The position numbers were made by a program, and so were the translations under genes. The notes beneath the pieces were generated by a model. That model was not told the origin of the DNA and ran no database searches. It was given only the letters and a program-made list of their open reading frames with translations. Of a stretch of 64,000 bases of DNA, positions 39,069 through 48,676 are shown one piece after another (position 1 is the first letter of the stretch; each line of letters opens with the position of its first letter). This stretch comes from Gemmatimonadales bacterium (GTDB taxonomy: Bacteria; Gemmatimonadota; Glassbacteria; GWA2-58-10). The stretch is taken from NCBI GenBank assembly GCA_024278175.1, contig JAJRTS010000003.1, positions 1-64,000 of the forward strand, written 5' to 3'.

Positions 39069-40748
39069 TTATTTGCCTGGTTTCGCCTGGTTGACCGATA
39101 GGTTAAGCTGTTTTCCGCCGGGCAGTTCCAGCTCAATTCCATCGATCAGCTTGCTGCCGGTCAGAGTTCTGCTCTCTTTGCCCACGCCGCCGTCCAGCCG
39201 GTAGAGCTCCAGCGGCCGGGCTGTAAACCACTCGGCGAACGCGTTGATTCTCGGGTAGTTGGCGCTCATCCCCAGCCACTGGGAGTAACGCTGCCTGTCG
39301 AAGAACAGCTTACCGCGCCAGGGCTTCTCGCTGCTCAGGTAGAGTTCGAGACTTTCGCTGTCACCGCCGAAGCGGGCGGCGATCCGCAGGTCCTCGCGCC
39401 AGGGCGCAAGGCGGCAGCCGGCACTTTTCCAGAACGCGTACATCAGGGCCGTGCGCGCGAAATTCCCATCACCCCACCAGCCCTCGATTACCCCGTCATC
39501 GCGCTGCATGGCCAGCATCCTGCCTATTTCATGGTCGACCCATTCGCCGGCGCCCGGCTCCGGCAGATAGCTCAGCAGCAGCAGCGCGCCCTCCACCGCG
39601 TCGGCGATCCCGTCTTGCGACTGCCCGCTTTCGCCGCGCGGCTCCCAGCGGTAATCCTTGAATTGGTTCAGGTTCCCCAGCGCCCGCCGCACAGGGACCA
39701 GGTAGGACTCATCCCCCGTGGCCATCGCCATCGTGATCCAGGCGTAATAGTCATAGCCCCAGTTATCGGAAACGGCGCCGCGCGTTAACTCGCCCGTGGC
39801 GGCGTCGACCTCGTTGTAGAAAAATCCCAGGCTGTCGGTGCCGATCTCAACCGAGCGCCGCAGCATTCTGTCGATCGCCGGAAAATACGTATCCGCGCGG
39901 CGGCTGCCCAACTCCTTTTCGATAGCGTAAAGCAGAGTCAGCCCGCTGATAATTTCGCAGCCGTGATCGCGCAGCTTCAAGCTGCCGTCGCCCGTGTGGC
40001 TGCTGAAATCCCAGAAATGGGCCGGGACCCCGTAATTGCCCGGCAGAACTTCAAAACAGTAGGCGTCGCCTATCCTGCGCGAGAACTCCAGGTATTCCTC
40101 CCGCCCGGTCATCCAGTACAGGCGACACAGTACCTGGAGCATCTCCCCGTTCACTTCGGCATCGTTCGAGGGCAGCTTGCCCCACGCAGTCTCCAACGGA
40201 GCAGCGCTGATTATCCCCTCCGCAAGCGCGGCCATCCGCTGTGACCAGACGCCGGGGCCGAGGATTTCCAGCATCGGCACCAGACCGTCCTTGGCGTACT
40301 CCGAGGCCCCGAATATCAGGCGATCCAGTTGCATGGGCACTTGCCTGCCGGCGGCCAAATCGAATGTGCCGGGCAGGCCGAATCGCTGGATCGTATGTTT
40401 CAGTTCCCCCACAAGCGAGTTTTCCAGCAGCGGACGGAACAGCTCCCGGCGGGTAAAAAACGCGGAGATCAGCATGAACGGGAAATTATCGGCGGCGGAG
40501 TTGGCGGTGGTCCAGAGCGGGCTGTCGCCCAGCCGCTGCGGCAGCAGGCCGGTGGCCGGGTCAACCTGGGGCAGCCAGCCCTCCAGGAACTTCCGGCTGT
40601 GGTTGAACGCCTGTGCCGCCAACTGCGCATCATCAGCCAAAGCATCCTGACCGGGCGCACAATAGAGCGGTTTTGAATCATAAAACAATATTGCAACACA
40701 TAAAGCAATACATGATACGAATGAACATATCTTATTTACAATAAGCAC
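39069..40748 (-). CDS. Secreted (alpha/alpha)-barrel, six-hairpin-glycosidase-like protein
   Basis: Signal peptide; Trp/Tyr-rich repeats such as VSDNWGYDYYAWITMAMATGDESYL and AVEGALLLLSYLPEP. Confidence 0.5.
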   Translation of the reverse strand: MLIVNKICSFVSCIALCVAILFYDSKPLYCAPGQDALADDAQLAAQAFNHSRKFLEGWLPQVDPATGLLPQRLGDSPLWTTANSAADNFPFMLISAFFTRRELFRPLLENSLVGELKHTIQRFGLPGTFDLAAGRQVPMQLDRLIFGASEYAKDGLVPMLEILGPGVWSQRMAALAEGIISAAPLETAWGKLPSNDAEVNGEMLQVLCRLYWMTGREEYLEFSRRIGDAYCFEVLPGNYGVPAHFWDFSSHTGDGSLKLRDHGCEIISGLTLLYAIEKELGSRRADTYFPAIDRMLRRSVEIGTDSLGFFYNEVDAATGELTRGAVSDNWGYDYYAWITMAMATGDESYLVPVRRALGNLNQFKDYRWEPRGESGQSQDGIADAVEGALLLLSYLPEPGAGEWVDHEIGRMLAMQRDDGVIEGWWGDGNFARTALMYAFWKSAGCRLAPWREDLRIAARFGGDSESLELYLSSEKPWRGKLFFDRQRYSQWLGMSANYPRINAFAEWFTARPLELYRLDGGVGKESRTLTGSKLIDGIELELPGGKQLNLSVNQAKPGK

Positions 40749-40972
40749 TTAACGTCTCCTTCCAAAGGTAAGCGCACGGGCGCGGCAACAATTCATCGCA
40801 GATGACAGCTAATTTTCTTCTAATAATTGTGCCGGGAGGCCAGGCGCGCATTGTACCGTATCGCCATACCACCGTTGCTTGTGCCCTCCGGTATTATATA
40901 TTAAATTTTTCTCAAGCGCAAAGCTTAACACTCCCTTGCTTCCGACACGCCTTCCCGTGCGAGGACATACCG

Positions 40973-43324
40973 GTGCGTTACTTTTACAGAATTCTTTATT
41001 CAGGCCTGCTGTTGCTGCTGCCGTTGGTCTGTTCCTGCCAGTTGGATGGCGGTCCCGGCGGACTGCAGAGCGAAGCCTACAGCAGACTTAACTCTCTCTA
41101 TAAACTCCATCCCCGCCTGCTTATTCCCGCCGGCGAGGACAGTCTGCTTCGCGAGCGGCTGGGAAGCTCCCACCGCATGCTCTGGAAGCGCTACCTTCAG
41201 GACCTGCCCGGCAAGCTTGAGCGTGGGCGTTCATTCACGGCTGACCCGGACCGTGGCGAGGGTAACCTGGCCGCAGATCTGGCGTTCGCCTGGCGCGCCA
41301 CCGGCGAGGACAGTTTACTCGACGCCGCGCGCAGTTACCTGCTGAAACTGGCGAGCCTGGAAACCTGGGACCCGGATTACGATCTTCTGCAGGGCCATCT
41401 GCTGCTGGGAACAGCGCTTGCCTACGACTGGCTCTACCATGAACTCAATCGCTCCCAGCGCGCGCTTGTGACCGCCAAACTGGGTGACGAGGCCGAGGCG
41501 CAGTACCGGCAGATCACCCGCAACAGGGCCTGGTATCGCACCCAGTACCTGCAGAACCACGCCCATGTAAACTATACCGGGATGGCTTACGCCGCCGTGG
41601 CGCTCTACGGCGAGGACGCCAGGGCGCAGAAATGGCTGGCGGCCTGTGAGGAGTTTTTCCCCCGCGTGTTCGAGTTAAGCCCATCCGACGGCGGCTCCAT
41701 AGAGGGACTGAGCTACGGCAACTATGCCATGGAGTTCTGCCTGCTCTATGCCGAGCTGGCCCGCGCTGCGCTGGGCAAGGACTACTATTCCAGTAAATGG
41801 ATCGAAAATTATCCGCGCTACGTTCTGCACAGCACGCTTCCCGTTCAGACAGAGAAAGAGTGGGCGATGACGTTCGGCGACAGCCCTCGCCACGGCAACT
41901 CTCACGGGCCGGAGCAGATGCTGTATCTGATCGCCTCCCGGCTCAACGACCCCAGCGCGCAGTGGCTGGCCAATCATCTGATCGCCCTGAACGATTCGGG
42001 CCTGGCCAGCGCATCCTGGTGGGCGCTGCTCTGGTATGACCCGAACGTGGGAGAATCCTCGCCGGCCTCGTTCGCACCCCTGCACCGTTTTAACGAAATC
42101 GGGCAGGTGGTGACGCGCACCGCCTGGCAGGATACGGCAGCCACCATGATCGCCCTTAAGAGCGGCGCGTTCATGGGCGATTCCAACGCGGAGGGCGCCG
42201 TGTTCGATCTGGGAGCGGCCCACGGGCACCCGGATGCAGGCAGCTTTCAGCTTTACTCTCATGGGCGTTTTCTGCTGATCGATCCAGGTTACACCTCTTT
42301 CAAGAGTACGGCCAACCACAACACCCTGCTGGTGAAGGGCCGTGGCCAACTGGGCGAGAACGAACCCTGGTTCGCCGCCGCGGAGGCGATTCAATACGGC
42401 CACCGGCCGCGGGTGCTGGAAACGTTGTCCACCACTGCTTACGACTACATCCTTGCCGATATCGCCCCCGCGTACCATCCCGCGCTCAATCTGAGCAAGG
42501 CGCTGCGCCACCTGCTGTTCGTCAAACCGGACATTCTGCTGATAGTCGATGAGGCGATCCTGGGAGACACGGGTGTGCTCTACAGTTGGCCCGCCGATAC
42601 GCTGGAACTCTCCGGCCTGCTGCGCCTGGAGGACGGTTACGTGGTTGGCAGCCGCGGCAGCGCCGGTGCCACATTCGCCGGCGTGGGGGGCGACTATACG
42701 GTCGGGGTAAGCTATCTCGACAACTTCCCCGGTAGCGGCTCGTACAGCCTGCTGATCAACGGGGAGAAAATATCCGCTTGGAAAAACCATGCCGAGGCAA
42801 CCGACACGCACCTGAAACTGATAGAGTCCGTGCGGCTTGATCCCGGCTGCAAAATCAGCGTGGCAGCGGACCCGATGGGCCGGGAAGCCAGGATTGTCAA
42901 AATCACCGCCCACAGCAGCCGTGTCCGCCAGCCGCGCAGCGTAACCTGGCTGGCTCATTTCGACCCGTCGGTTAAGCTGGAGCGCAAGTACACCTGGATC
43001 GAAGCGGACGCCGGCGAGTTGCTAGTCGATATCCACCCCCTGGCTCCCGAACATCGCTCCCACGACTGGGGCATCCACACGGTCAAGGGTGGGCGACAGA
43101 TCAAGCAGACCATGCGCCTGGAGATAACACCGGCGTTCACCGACTCGGCCACCACGATGATGAACCTGCTCTTTATCCGCCCCAAGGGCGGCAGGCCGCT
43201 GCAGTGGCTGCGCGCGGGCATTACCGGCAGGACCGCCACGGTGCGCTACTACCGCGACCAGCGTCTGCATACGATCACCTTGAATCTCGACACCAGGGAA
43301 ATCGGTATAGAGCCGCAGGATTGA
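40973..43324 (+). CDS. Heparinase II/III-family lipoprotein (polysaccharide lyase-like)
   Basis: GTG start giving lipobox-type LVCSCQ; NHAHVNYTGMAYAAVALYGEDA; DLGAAHGHPDAGSFQLYSHGRFLLIDPGYTSFKSTANHNTLLVKGRGQ. Confidence 0.85.
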   Translation: MRYFYRILYSGLLLLLPLVCSCQLDGGPGGLQSEAYSRLNSLYKLHPRLLIPAGEDSLLRERLGSSHRMLWKRYLQDLPGKLERGRSFTADPDRGEGNLAADLAFAWRATGEDSLLDAARSYLLKLASLETWDPDYDLLQGHLLLGTALAYDWLYHELNRSQRALVTAKLGDEAEAQYRQITRNRAWYRTQYLQNHAHVNYTGMAYAAVALYGEDARAQKWLAACEEFFPRVFELSPSDGGSIEGLSYGNYAMEFCLLYAELARAALGKDYYSSKWIENYPRYVLHSTLPVQTEKEWAMTFGDSPRHGNSHGPEQMLYLIASRLNDPSAQWLANHLIALNDSGLASASWWALLWYDPNVGESSPASFAPLHRFNEIGQVVTRTAWQDTAATMIALKSGAFMGDSNAEGAVFDLGAAHGHPDAGSFQLYSHGRFLLIDPGYTSFKSTANHNTLLVKGRGQLGENEPWFAAAEAIQYGHRPRVLETLSTTAYDYILADIAPAYHPALNLSKALRHLLFVKPDILLIVDEAILGDTGVLYSWPADTLELSGLLRLEDGYVVGSRGSAGATFAGVGGDYTVGVSYLDNFPGSGSYSLLINGEKISAWKNHAEATDTHLKLIESVRLDPGCKISVAADPMGREARIVKITAHSSRVRQPRSVTWLAHFDPSVKLERKYTWIEADAGELLVDIHPLAPEHRSHDWGIHTVKGGRQIKQTMRLEITPAFTDSATTMMNLLFIRPKGGRPLQWLRAGITGRTATVRYYRDQRLHTITLNLDTREIGIEPQD

Positions 43325-43347
43325 CCCCGCGCAACCTCAAACACCGG

Positions 43348-45282
43348 ATGGCGGCGATGGAATTATTCGTACCCGGCAGGATCTGTATGTTCGGCGAGCA
43401 CTCGGACTGGGCGGGCGGCTACCGCAGGATCAATTCCGAAATCGAAAAGGGTTACACGATAATCGCCGGGACCAATCAGGGGATCTACGCCCGCATACGC
43501 CCCCACCCCGGCAAGCTGGTACTGACATCGTGCCTGCCCGACGGGCGCAGGATCGGGCCGTACGAGATACCGATGACCCGCGAGGCGCTGCTGGCCGAGG
43601 CCGAAAAAGGCGGGTTTTTCAGCTACATCGCGGGTGTGGCGTTCCAGGTGATGACGTTCTATCCGGTCAAGGGACTGGAGATAGACAACTACCGCACGGA
43701 CATGCCGGTCAAGAAGGGACTGAGCAGTTCGGCGGCGGTTTGCGTGCTCACCGCCAGGGCGTTTAACAAAATCTACGATCTGCGGATGACTGTCCGCGGC
43801 GAGATGGAGTTCGCCTACATGGGCGAAGTGATCACTCCCAGCCGCTGCGGCAGGATGGACCAGGGCTGCGCCTACGGCAACCGCCCCACGATGATGACGT
43901 TCGACCGTGACCTGCTGACCGTGGACGAGCTGAACGTGCCGGAAACGCTCCACATGGTGATTGTCGACCTCCGGGCGGAAAAAGATACCAAGGAAATTCT
44001 GGCCAGCCTGAACCACTCCTACCCGTTCGCCGAGAACGAGCTGGACCAGGGCGTGCAGCATTACCTGGGCAAGGCCAACAAGATGCTGGTCCACGAGGCG
44101 GTCAAAGCGCTAAAAGCGGGCGATGCACAAGCTCTCGGCGCACTGATGACGCGGGCGCAGAAACTGTTCGACCAGTACCTGACCCCGGCCTGCCCGGAAC
44201 AACTGACAGCCCCGATCCTTCACGAGGCCCTCCGGTTCGGGGATATCAGCAAATTGATCTGGGGCGGCAAGGGTGTTGGCAGCCAGGGTGATGGGGCCGC
44301 GCAGTTCGTGGCCAGAGGCCCTGAGGAGCAGGCCGAAATAATCAGGCTGTTCGAGGAAGTAAAGGCAATGAAGGCGCTCAAGCTCGATATTCCGGCCACG
44401 CGAAGGGCGCGCAAGGTGCTGATCCCGGCCGCGGGTTTCGGTACGCGGCTGTTCCCGGCAACCAAGGCTATCCGCAAGGAGTTGTTTCCGGTTATCGGCC
44501 GCGACGGGGTGGCCCGCCCGGCGATTCTGATTCTGGTGGAAGAGGCGTTCGACTCTGGGGCGAGCTCGGTTTGTATCGTTGTGCGGAAAGAGGACGTGGA
44601 GATGTTCGAGAGCTTTTTCAACGCTCCGCTGGAGATTGGTCATTTCAACAAGCTCAGCCGCCAATCGAAAGCATACCAGAACCGGCTGATGGAACTTGGC
44701 TCAAAAACAGCCATTATCGCTCAGGACCACCAGGAAGGCCTGGGCCACGCGGTCCACGTGGCCGGCGACTGGGTAAACGGCGAGCCGTTTCTGCTGATGC
44801 TCGGCGATCACATCTACCGCTCCAACTCCGATCTCCCCTGCGCCCGCCAGTTGCTGGACGTCTACGAAAAATACCAGAAGAACGTAGTGGGCCTTCGCGT
44901 GACAAAAGAAAGCGAGATCGGCCGCTTCGGTACGGTGGCGGGCCTGTGGGAGCCGGGCGATGAGCGTCTGCTCAATGTGACCGGGATCGCCGAGAAACCC
45001 TCGGTGGACTACGCCCGCGCCAACCTGAGAGTGGACAACCTGGCCGACGACGAGTACCTGACCATATTCGGCCTCTACGTTCTCAGCCCATCGGTGCTGA
45101 ACATCCTCAGGGAACATATCACCGACAACCTGCGCCGCAAGGGCGAGTTCGACCTGACCGCCGCGCTGGACGTGATGCGGGCCGAGGAAGGTTTCCTGGG
45201 CTATGTGGTCGATGGCGACCGGTTCGACATCGGCGTGCCCCAGGCCTATCTGGAGAGCCTGTTGGAATATCCGGCCGGCTGA
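43348..45282 (+). CDS. Fusion: GHMP-family sugar kinase + GalU-type UTP-sugar-1-phosphate uridylyltransferase
   Basis: GRICMFGEHSDWAGG, MPVKKGLSSSAAVCVLTARAF and WGGKGVGSQGDGAAQFV (GHMP motifs); KVLIPAAGFGTRLFPATKAIRKELFPV...IAQDHQEGLGHAV...IAEKP (GalU). ATG at 43348 avoids overlap with the upstream gene. Confidence 0.9.
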   Translation: MAAMELFVPGRICMFGEHSDWAGGYRRINSEIEKGYTIIAGTNQGIYARIRPHPGKLVLTSCLPDGRRIGPYEIPMTREALLAEAEKGGFFSYIAGVAFQVMTFYPVKGLEIDNYRTDMPVKKGLSSSAAVCVLTARAFNKIYDLRMTVRGEMEFAYMGEVITPSRCGRMDQGCAYGNRPTMMTFDRDLLTVDELNVPETLHMVIVDLRAEKDTKEILASLNHSYPFAENELDQGVQHYLGKANKMLVHEAVKALKAGDAQALGALMTRAQKLFDQYLTPACPEQLTAPILHEALRFGDISKLIWGGKGVGSQGDGAAQFVARGPEEQAEIIRLFEEVKAMKALKLDIPATRRARKVLIPAAGFGTRLFPATKAIRKELFPVIGRDGVARPAILILVEEAFDSGASSVCIVVRKEDVEMFESFFNAPLEIGHFNKLSRQSKAYQNRLMELGSKTAIIAQDHQEGLGHAVHVAGDWVNGEPFLLMLGDHIYRSNSDLPCARQLLDVYEKYQKNVVGLRVTKESEIGRFGTVAGLWEPGDERLLNVTGIAEKPSVDYARANLRVDNLADDEYLTIFGLYVLSPSVLNILREHITDNLRRKGEFDLTAALDVMRAEEGFLGYVVDGDRFDIGVPQAYLESLLEYPAG

Positions 45283-45399
45283 CTGATGTCGCTACAAAAT
45301 GGTGGACAGCTCAAAACTCCAAAGCCATTCCCCCGGGCTGGAGGCCGTGGGGCCTGGTCCCATCGCCCGCTTTAGCGAACACGTTAAGCTCCCGCTCAT

Positions 45400-46305
45400 T
45401 CAACCGCTCAACATCCCGATCTCCTTCAGCCAGGCCGTGAACAGCCCGCTCCAGCCGGCCACGGCGCCGCCGCGTACTCCCAGACCGAAACCGTGGCCGC
45501 CGTTGTCGAACAGATGCATCTCCGCCCTGACCCCGGCGCTTCTGAGGGCCCGGTAGATCCGGATACTGTTTTCAGCCGGGGTGGTCGTGTCATCGCCCGC
45601 GTTGACCAGAAACATCGGGGGGGCGTTTTTGGTCACGTTCGTGGTAAAATCAGGCGGCAGGCCCGGATAAATCAGCCCCGCAAAATCGGGGCGGCAGCTT
45701 ACGCCCGCCACGGGGTCACCCACACCGTCCTTGCCCGGATAGGCCCCGGAGGCCACCGAAGCGGCCAGGTAACCGCCGGCCGAAAAACCCATCACACCGA
45801 TCCTGGCCGGATCGATCCCCCACTTTTCGGCGTTAAAGCGCACCAGCCGCACCGCCCGCCTGCCATCGGAGATAATCGCTTTCATCTGCTCCGCCCGGTC
45901 CGGCGGCCCATCCGAGCGGGTGCGGTACTTGACCACGACCGCGGTAACGCCGACAGTGTTGAGCCAGAGGGCCACGTTGTGGCCCTCTTTGTCGATAGCC
46001 AGATGGGTGAACCCACCGCCGGGGAAAATCACCACCGCGGACCCGGTCGCCTTGCCCGCCGGCGCGGGGTAGACCGTAAGGGTCGGGACGCTCACGCGGT
46101 CAATCGAGCGGTTCCGGCCGCCGGGACGCTCGGTGATCGTCTCCGCGCCGGCATGGACGATAGCGTTGTCCGGGGGGCCGGCGGGCCAGAGGGGGATTAT
46201 TTCCGGCTCCCCGGCCGCCACCGAACCGGCAACGAGCAGAACGGCAAACAGTGAAACGAAACTAAAACGGCTGGCAGGAAAAGTCCCGCGCGGGCTTAAG
46301 AGCAT
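45400..46305 (-). CDS. Secreted alpha/beta-hydrolase esterase (acetylxylan/feruloyl esterase-like)
   Basis: VVIFPGGGFTHLAIDKEGHNVALWLNTVGVTAVVVKYR; IGVMGFSAGGYLAASVAS; LFDNGGHGFGLG. Confidence 0.82.
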   Translation of the reverse strand: MLLSPRGTFPASRFSFVSLFAVLLVAGSVAAGEPEIIPLWPAGPPDNAIVHAGAETITERPGGRNRSIDRVSVPTLTVYPAPAGKATGSAVVIFPGGGFTHLAIDKEGHNVALWLNTVGVTAVVVKYRTRSDGPPDRAEQMKAIISDGRRAVRLVRFNAEKWGIDPARIGVMGFSAGGYLAASVASGAYPGKDGVGDPVAGVSCRPDFAGLIYPGLPPDFTTNVTKNAPPMFLVNAGDDTTTPAENSIRIYRALRSAGVRAEMHLFDNGGHGFGLGVRGGAVAGWSGLFTAWLKEIGMLSG

Positions 46306-46377
46306 ACCGCAACTCCTTAGTCAATTAGAGACAACCTGTAGATTATCAAGCAGTTATATCAATAATGGCTTTCCCCG

Positions 46378-48180
46378 TCAGAACGGCCAGAACACGGGGA
46401 TCAGCAGCGTGGCGGTAACAAGCAGAATGACGTTCAACGGCAAGCCCACCTTAACGAAATCGGTCAGCCGGTAGCCCCCCGGCCCGTAGACCATCAGGTT
46501 GGTCTGGTAGCCCAGCGGGGTGGCGAAACTGGCCGAGGCTCCGAATATCACCGCCATGGCGAACGCGCGCGGGTCCACGCCCAGTTGCGCGGCCAGGCTG
46601 ATCGCGAACGGGAACATCAGCGCGGCGGCGGCGTTGTTGGTTATTATCTCGGTAAAAACAGAACTCAGCAGGAACACCAGCGCCAGCATCGCCAGGTTGC
46701 CCAGACCTCCCAACTCACTTACCAGCACGCCGGTCACGCCCTCGACCAGCCCTGCATTGACCAGCGCCTTGCCCATCCCGAACGCGGCGGCGATAGTAAT
46801 CAGCGTGGACCAGTCAATCTTCTGCCGCGCCACGGAGAACGGCACGCAGCGCGTGGCCACCATCAGCCCCGCCACCAGGAACGAGGAGTAGACAATCGGC
46901 AGGACCCGGGTGGCGAGCAGTGTCACCAGCAGGCCCAGCAGGGCGATCGAGAGGATAGCCTTGTCGTGACGCACGGGCCGGGAGTCGTCGAGCCCGCCCA
47001 CCAGAAAAAAATCCGGGTTGTTGCGATGGGCGCGGATAAAGTGGGGCCCGGCCTGGATCAGCAGGGTGTCGCCCGCGCATAGCTCGACACTGCCCACCTT
47101 GCCGCGCAGGCGCTCCCTGCCACGGTTGATCGCCATGATCGCCGCGTTGTAGCGGGCGCGGAAGTCGCTGGCGCGCACGGTCTTGCCGATCAGCGGCGAA
47201 GTGTTGGAGATCACCGCCTCGCACATCATTCCCGCCTGCTGACGGATAACCGTGTCGCTTAACGGCGTCTCTCCCACCGGCTCCAGCCCGGCGATCTTGT
47301 CCAGGTCGACAATCGTGGAGGCGACACCGGTGAAGGTGAGGATGTCGCCCTCGCGAAAAATTTCATCGGGGCGCACCGGGGCAATCACCTGCTCGCCACG
47401 GATGATCTCGATCAGGAACAGGCCCGGCAGATGGCGCAGACCGGCGGCTTCCACCTGCTGGCCGCACAGACGGCAGCCGGCGCTTACCCGCATGTTGACC
47501 AGGTACTCACGCCGCGAATCGCCTGTTGCCTCGCTGAGGTCGACATGTGCGGGCAGCACCCTCCGTCCCCAGAGGACAAGGTAAAGAATCCCGATCACGG
47601 CGTAAGGTACTCCCACCACGGCCAGTTCGAACATGCCGATCGAGTGCAGCGAGGAGAACAGCTCGGGGTTCTCCTTGAATTTTTCGACCATCAGACCGTT
47701 GACCACCAGGTTGGTGCTGGTCCCGATCAGCGTGCAGGTCCCCCCCAGAATCGAGAGGTAGCTCAACGGAATCAGCAACCGTGAAGGTGAGATTTTGTGC
47801 GCCTTGCACCAGTTGTTGATTACCGGAATAAACATCGCCACCACCGGCGTGTTGTTCAGGAACGCGGAGATCGAGGGCACGAACAGGGTCATGCGCTGGA
47901 TCAGGCTCAGTTCGGTTTTTACCCGGCCCAGCAGGTAGCGGCCGATCACTTCCAGCGCGCCGGTTTCGGTCAGACCCGCCACCACCACGTAAAGCGCGGC
48001 CACGGTTAACATCCCCGTGTTGGCAAACCCGGAGAACGCCTCCTGCGGGCTGATTATCCCGGCCACCCCGCAGATCACCACTCCGCCCACCAACACGAGG
48101 TCTGGCGGGAACTTGCGCAACAATCCCCAGAATATTGCGCCCAGCACCAGCACGGTGAACCAGATTTCCCAGTTGTACAT
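46378..48180 (-). CDS. SLC13-family permease with TrkA-C (RCK_C) regulatory domains
   Basis: CitT/ArsB-like TM regions (FLNNTPVVAMFIPVI; FTEIITNNAAAALMFPFA); two RCK_C-like insertions. Confidence 0.88.
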   Translation of the reverse strand: MYNWEIWFTVLVLGAIFWGLLRKFPPDLVLVGGVVICGVAGIISPQEAFSGFANTGMLTVAALYVVVAGLTETGALEVIGRYLLGRVKTELSLIQRMTLFVPSISAFLNNTPVVAMFIPVINNWCKAHKISPSRLLIPLSYLSILGGTCTLIGTSTNLVVNGLMVEKFKENPELFSSLHSIGMFELAVVGVPYAVIGILYLVLWGRRVLPAHVDLSEATGDSRREYLVNMRVSAGCRLCGQQVEAAGLRHLPGLFLIEIIRGEQVIAPVRPDEIFREGDILTFTGVASTIVDLDKIAGLEPVGETPLSDTVIRQQAGMMCEAVISNTSPLIGKTVRASDFRARYNAAIMAINRGRERLRGKVGSVELCAGDTLLIQAGPHFIRAHRNNPDFFLVGGLDDSRPVRHDKAILSIALLGLLVTLLATRVLPIVYSSFLVAGLMVATRCVPFSVARQKIDWSTLITIAAAFGMGKALVNAGLVEGVTGVLVSELGGLGNLAMLALVFLLSSVFTEIITNNAAAALMFPFAISLAAQLGVDPRAFAMAVIFGASASFATPLGYQTNLMVYGPGGYRLTDFVKVGLPLNVILLVTATLLIPVFWPF

Positions 48181-48465
48181 CGTAACTCCCCGAACAAAAC
48201 CAACGGACGTGCGCGACGCCATGTCATCACTTCGCTGATACGCTTATCTACATAATCGCTTCGTTGCCCGCTGGCAAGTATTTATGCATCCACACCGTCA
48301 TTCGACACAAATTCAACCGCATGCGGCTCTAACCAGCGCCGGCAAGGTTGGCGTTTAATTCCCCGCCGCCGGCTGCCTTTAACACCCGCCCGTTACCCTT
48401 GCTCTTGTTTTTTCAGCTTTCCCGAGTTATCTTCAGCCATAGCCGCACATTGGCGGCTCACATAT

Positions 48466-48622
48466 CCAGCAGTGCTTTTTCTTGCAAGGGAAGACGGGTA
48501 ATCAATCCCGCGCTGACGTGCAGCCGTATGGAGCAACTTATGGGTCGGAGCCGGTCACTGTCCGTATCGGATGGGAAGGCCGGTTCTCTTGTGATGGCCC
48601 GCTCCAGAGCCGGAAAACCTTG
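48466..48622 (+). ncRNA. Cobalamin riboswitch (AdoCbl class)
   Basis: GGGAAGACGGGTAATCAATCCCGCGCTGACGTGCAGCCGTATGG ... GCCGGTCACTGTCC ... GGATGGGAAGGCCGG ... TGATGGCCCGCTCCAGAGCCGGAAAACC matches the conserved B12-box landmarks in order. Confidence 0.92.
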
Positions 48623-48676
48623 GGAAAAAGCGATGCGCTTTCCGTACCTTTCACGTTTTTTGAAGGAGGAAGTGCC

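Noticed and set aside
41675-42958. 427-aa minus-strand ORF opposite the heparinase-like gene
   Set aside because: Shadow ORF with low-complexity translation.
48482-48676. N-terminal 65 aa of the TonB-receptor ORF as given in the track
   Set aside because: Falls inside the cobalamin riboswitch and its expression platform; the signal peptide and Shine-Dalgarno fit a TTG start at 48677.
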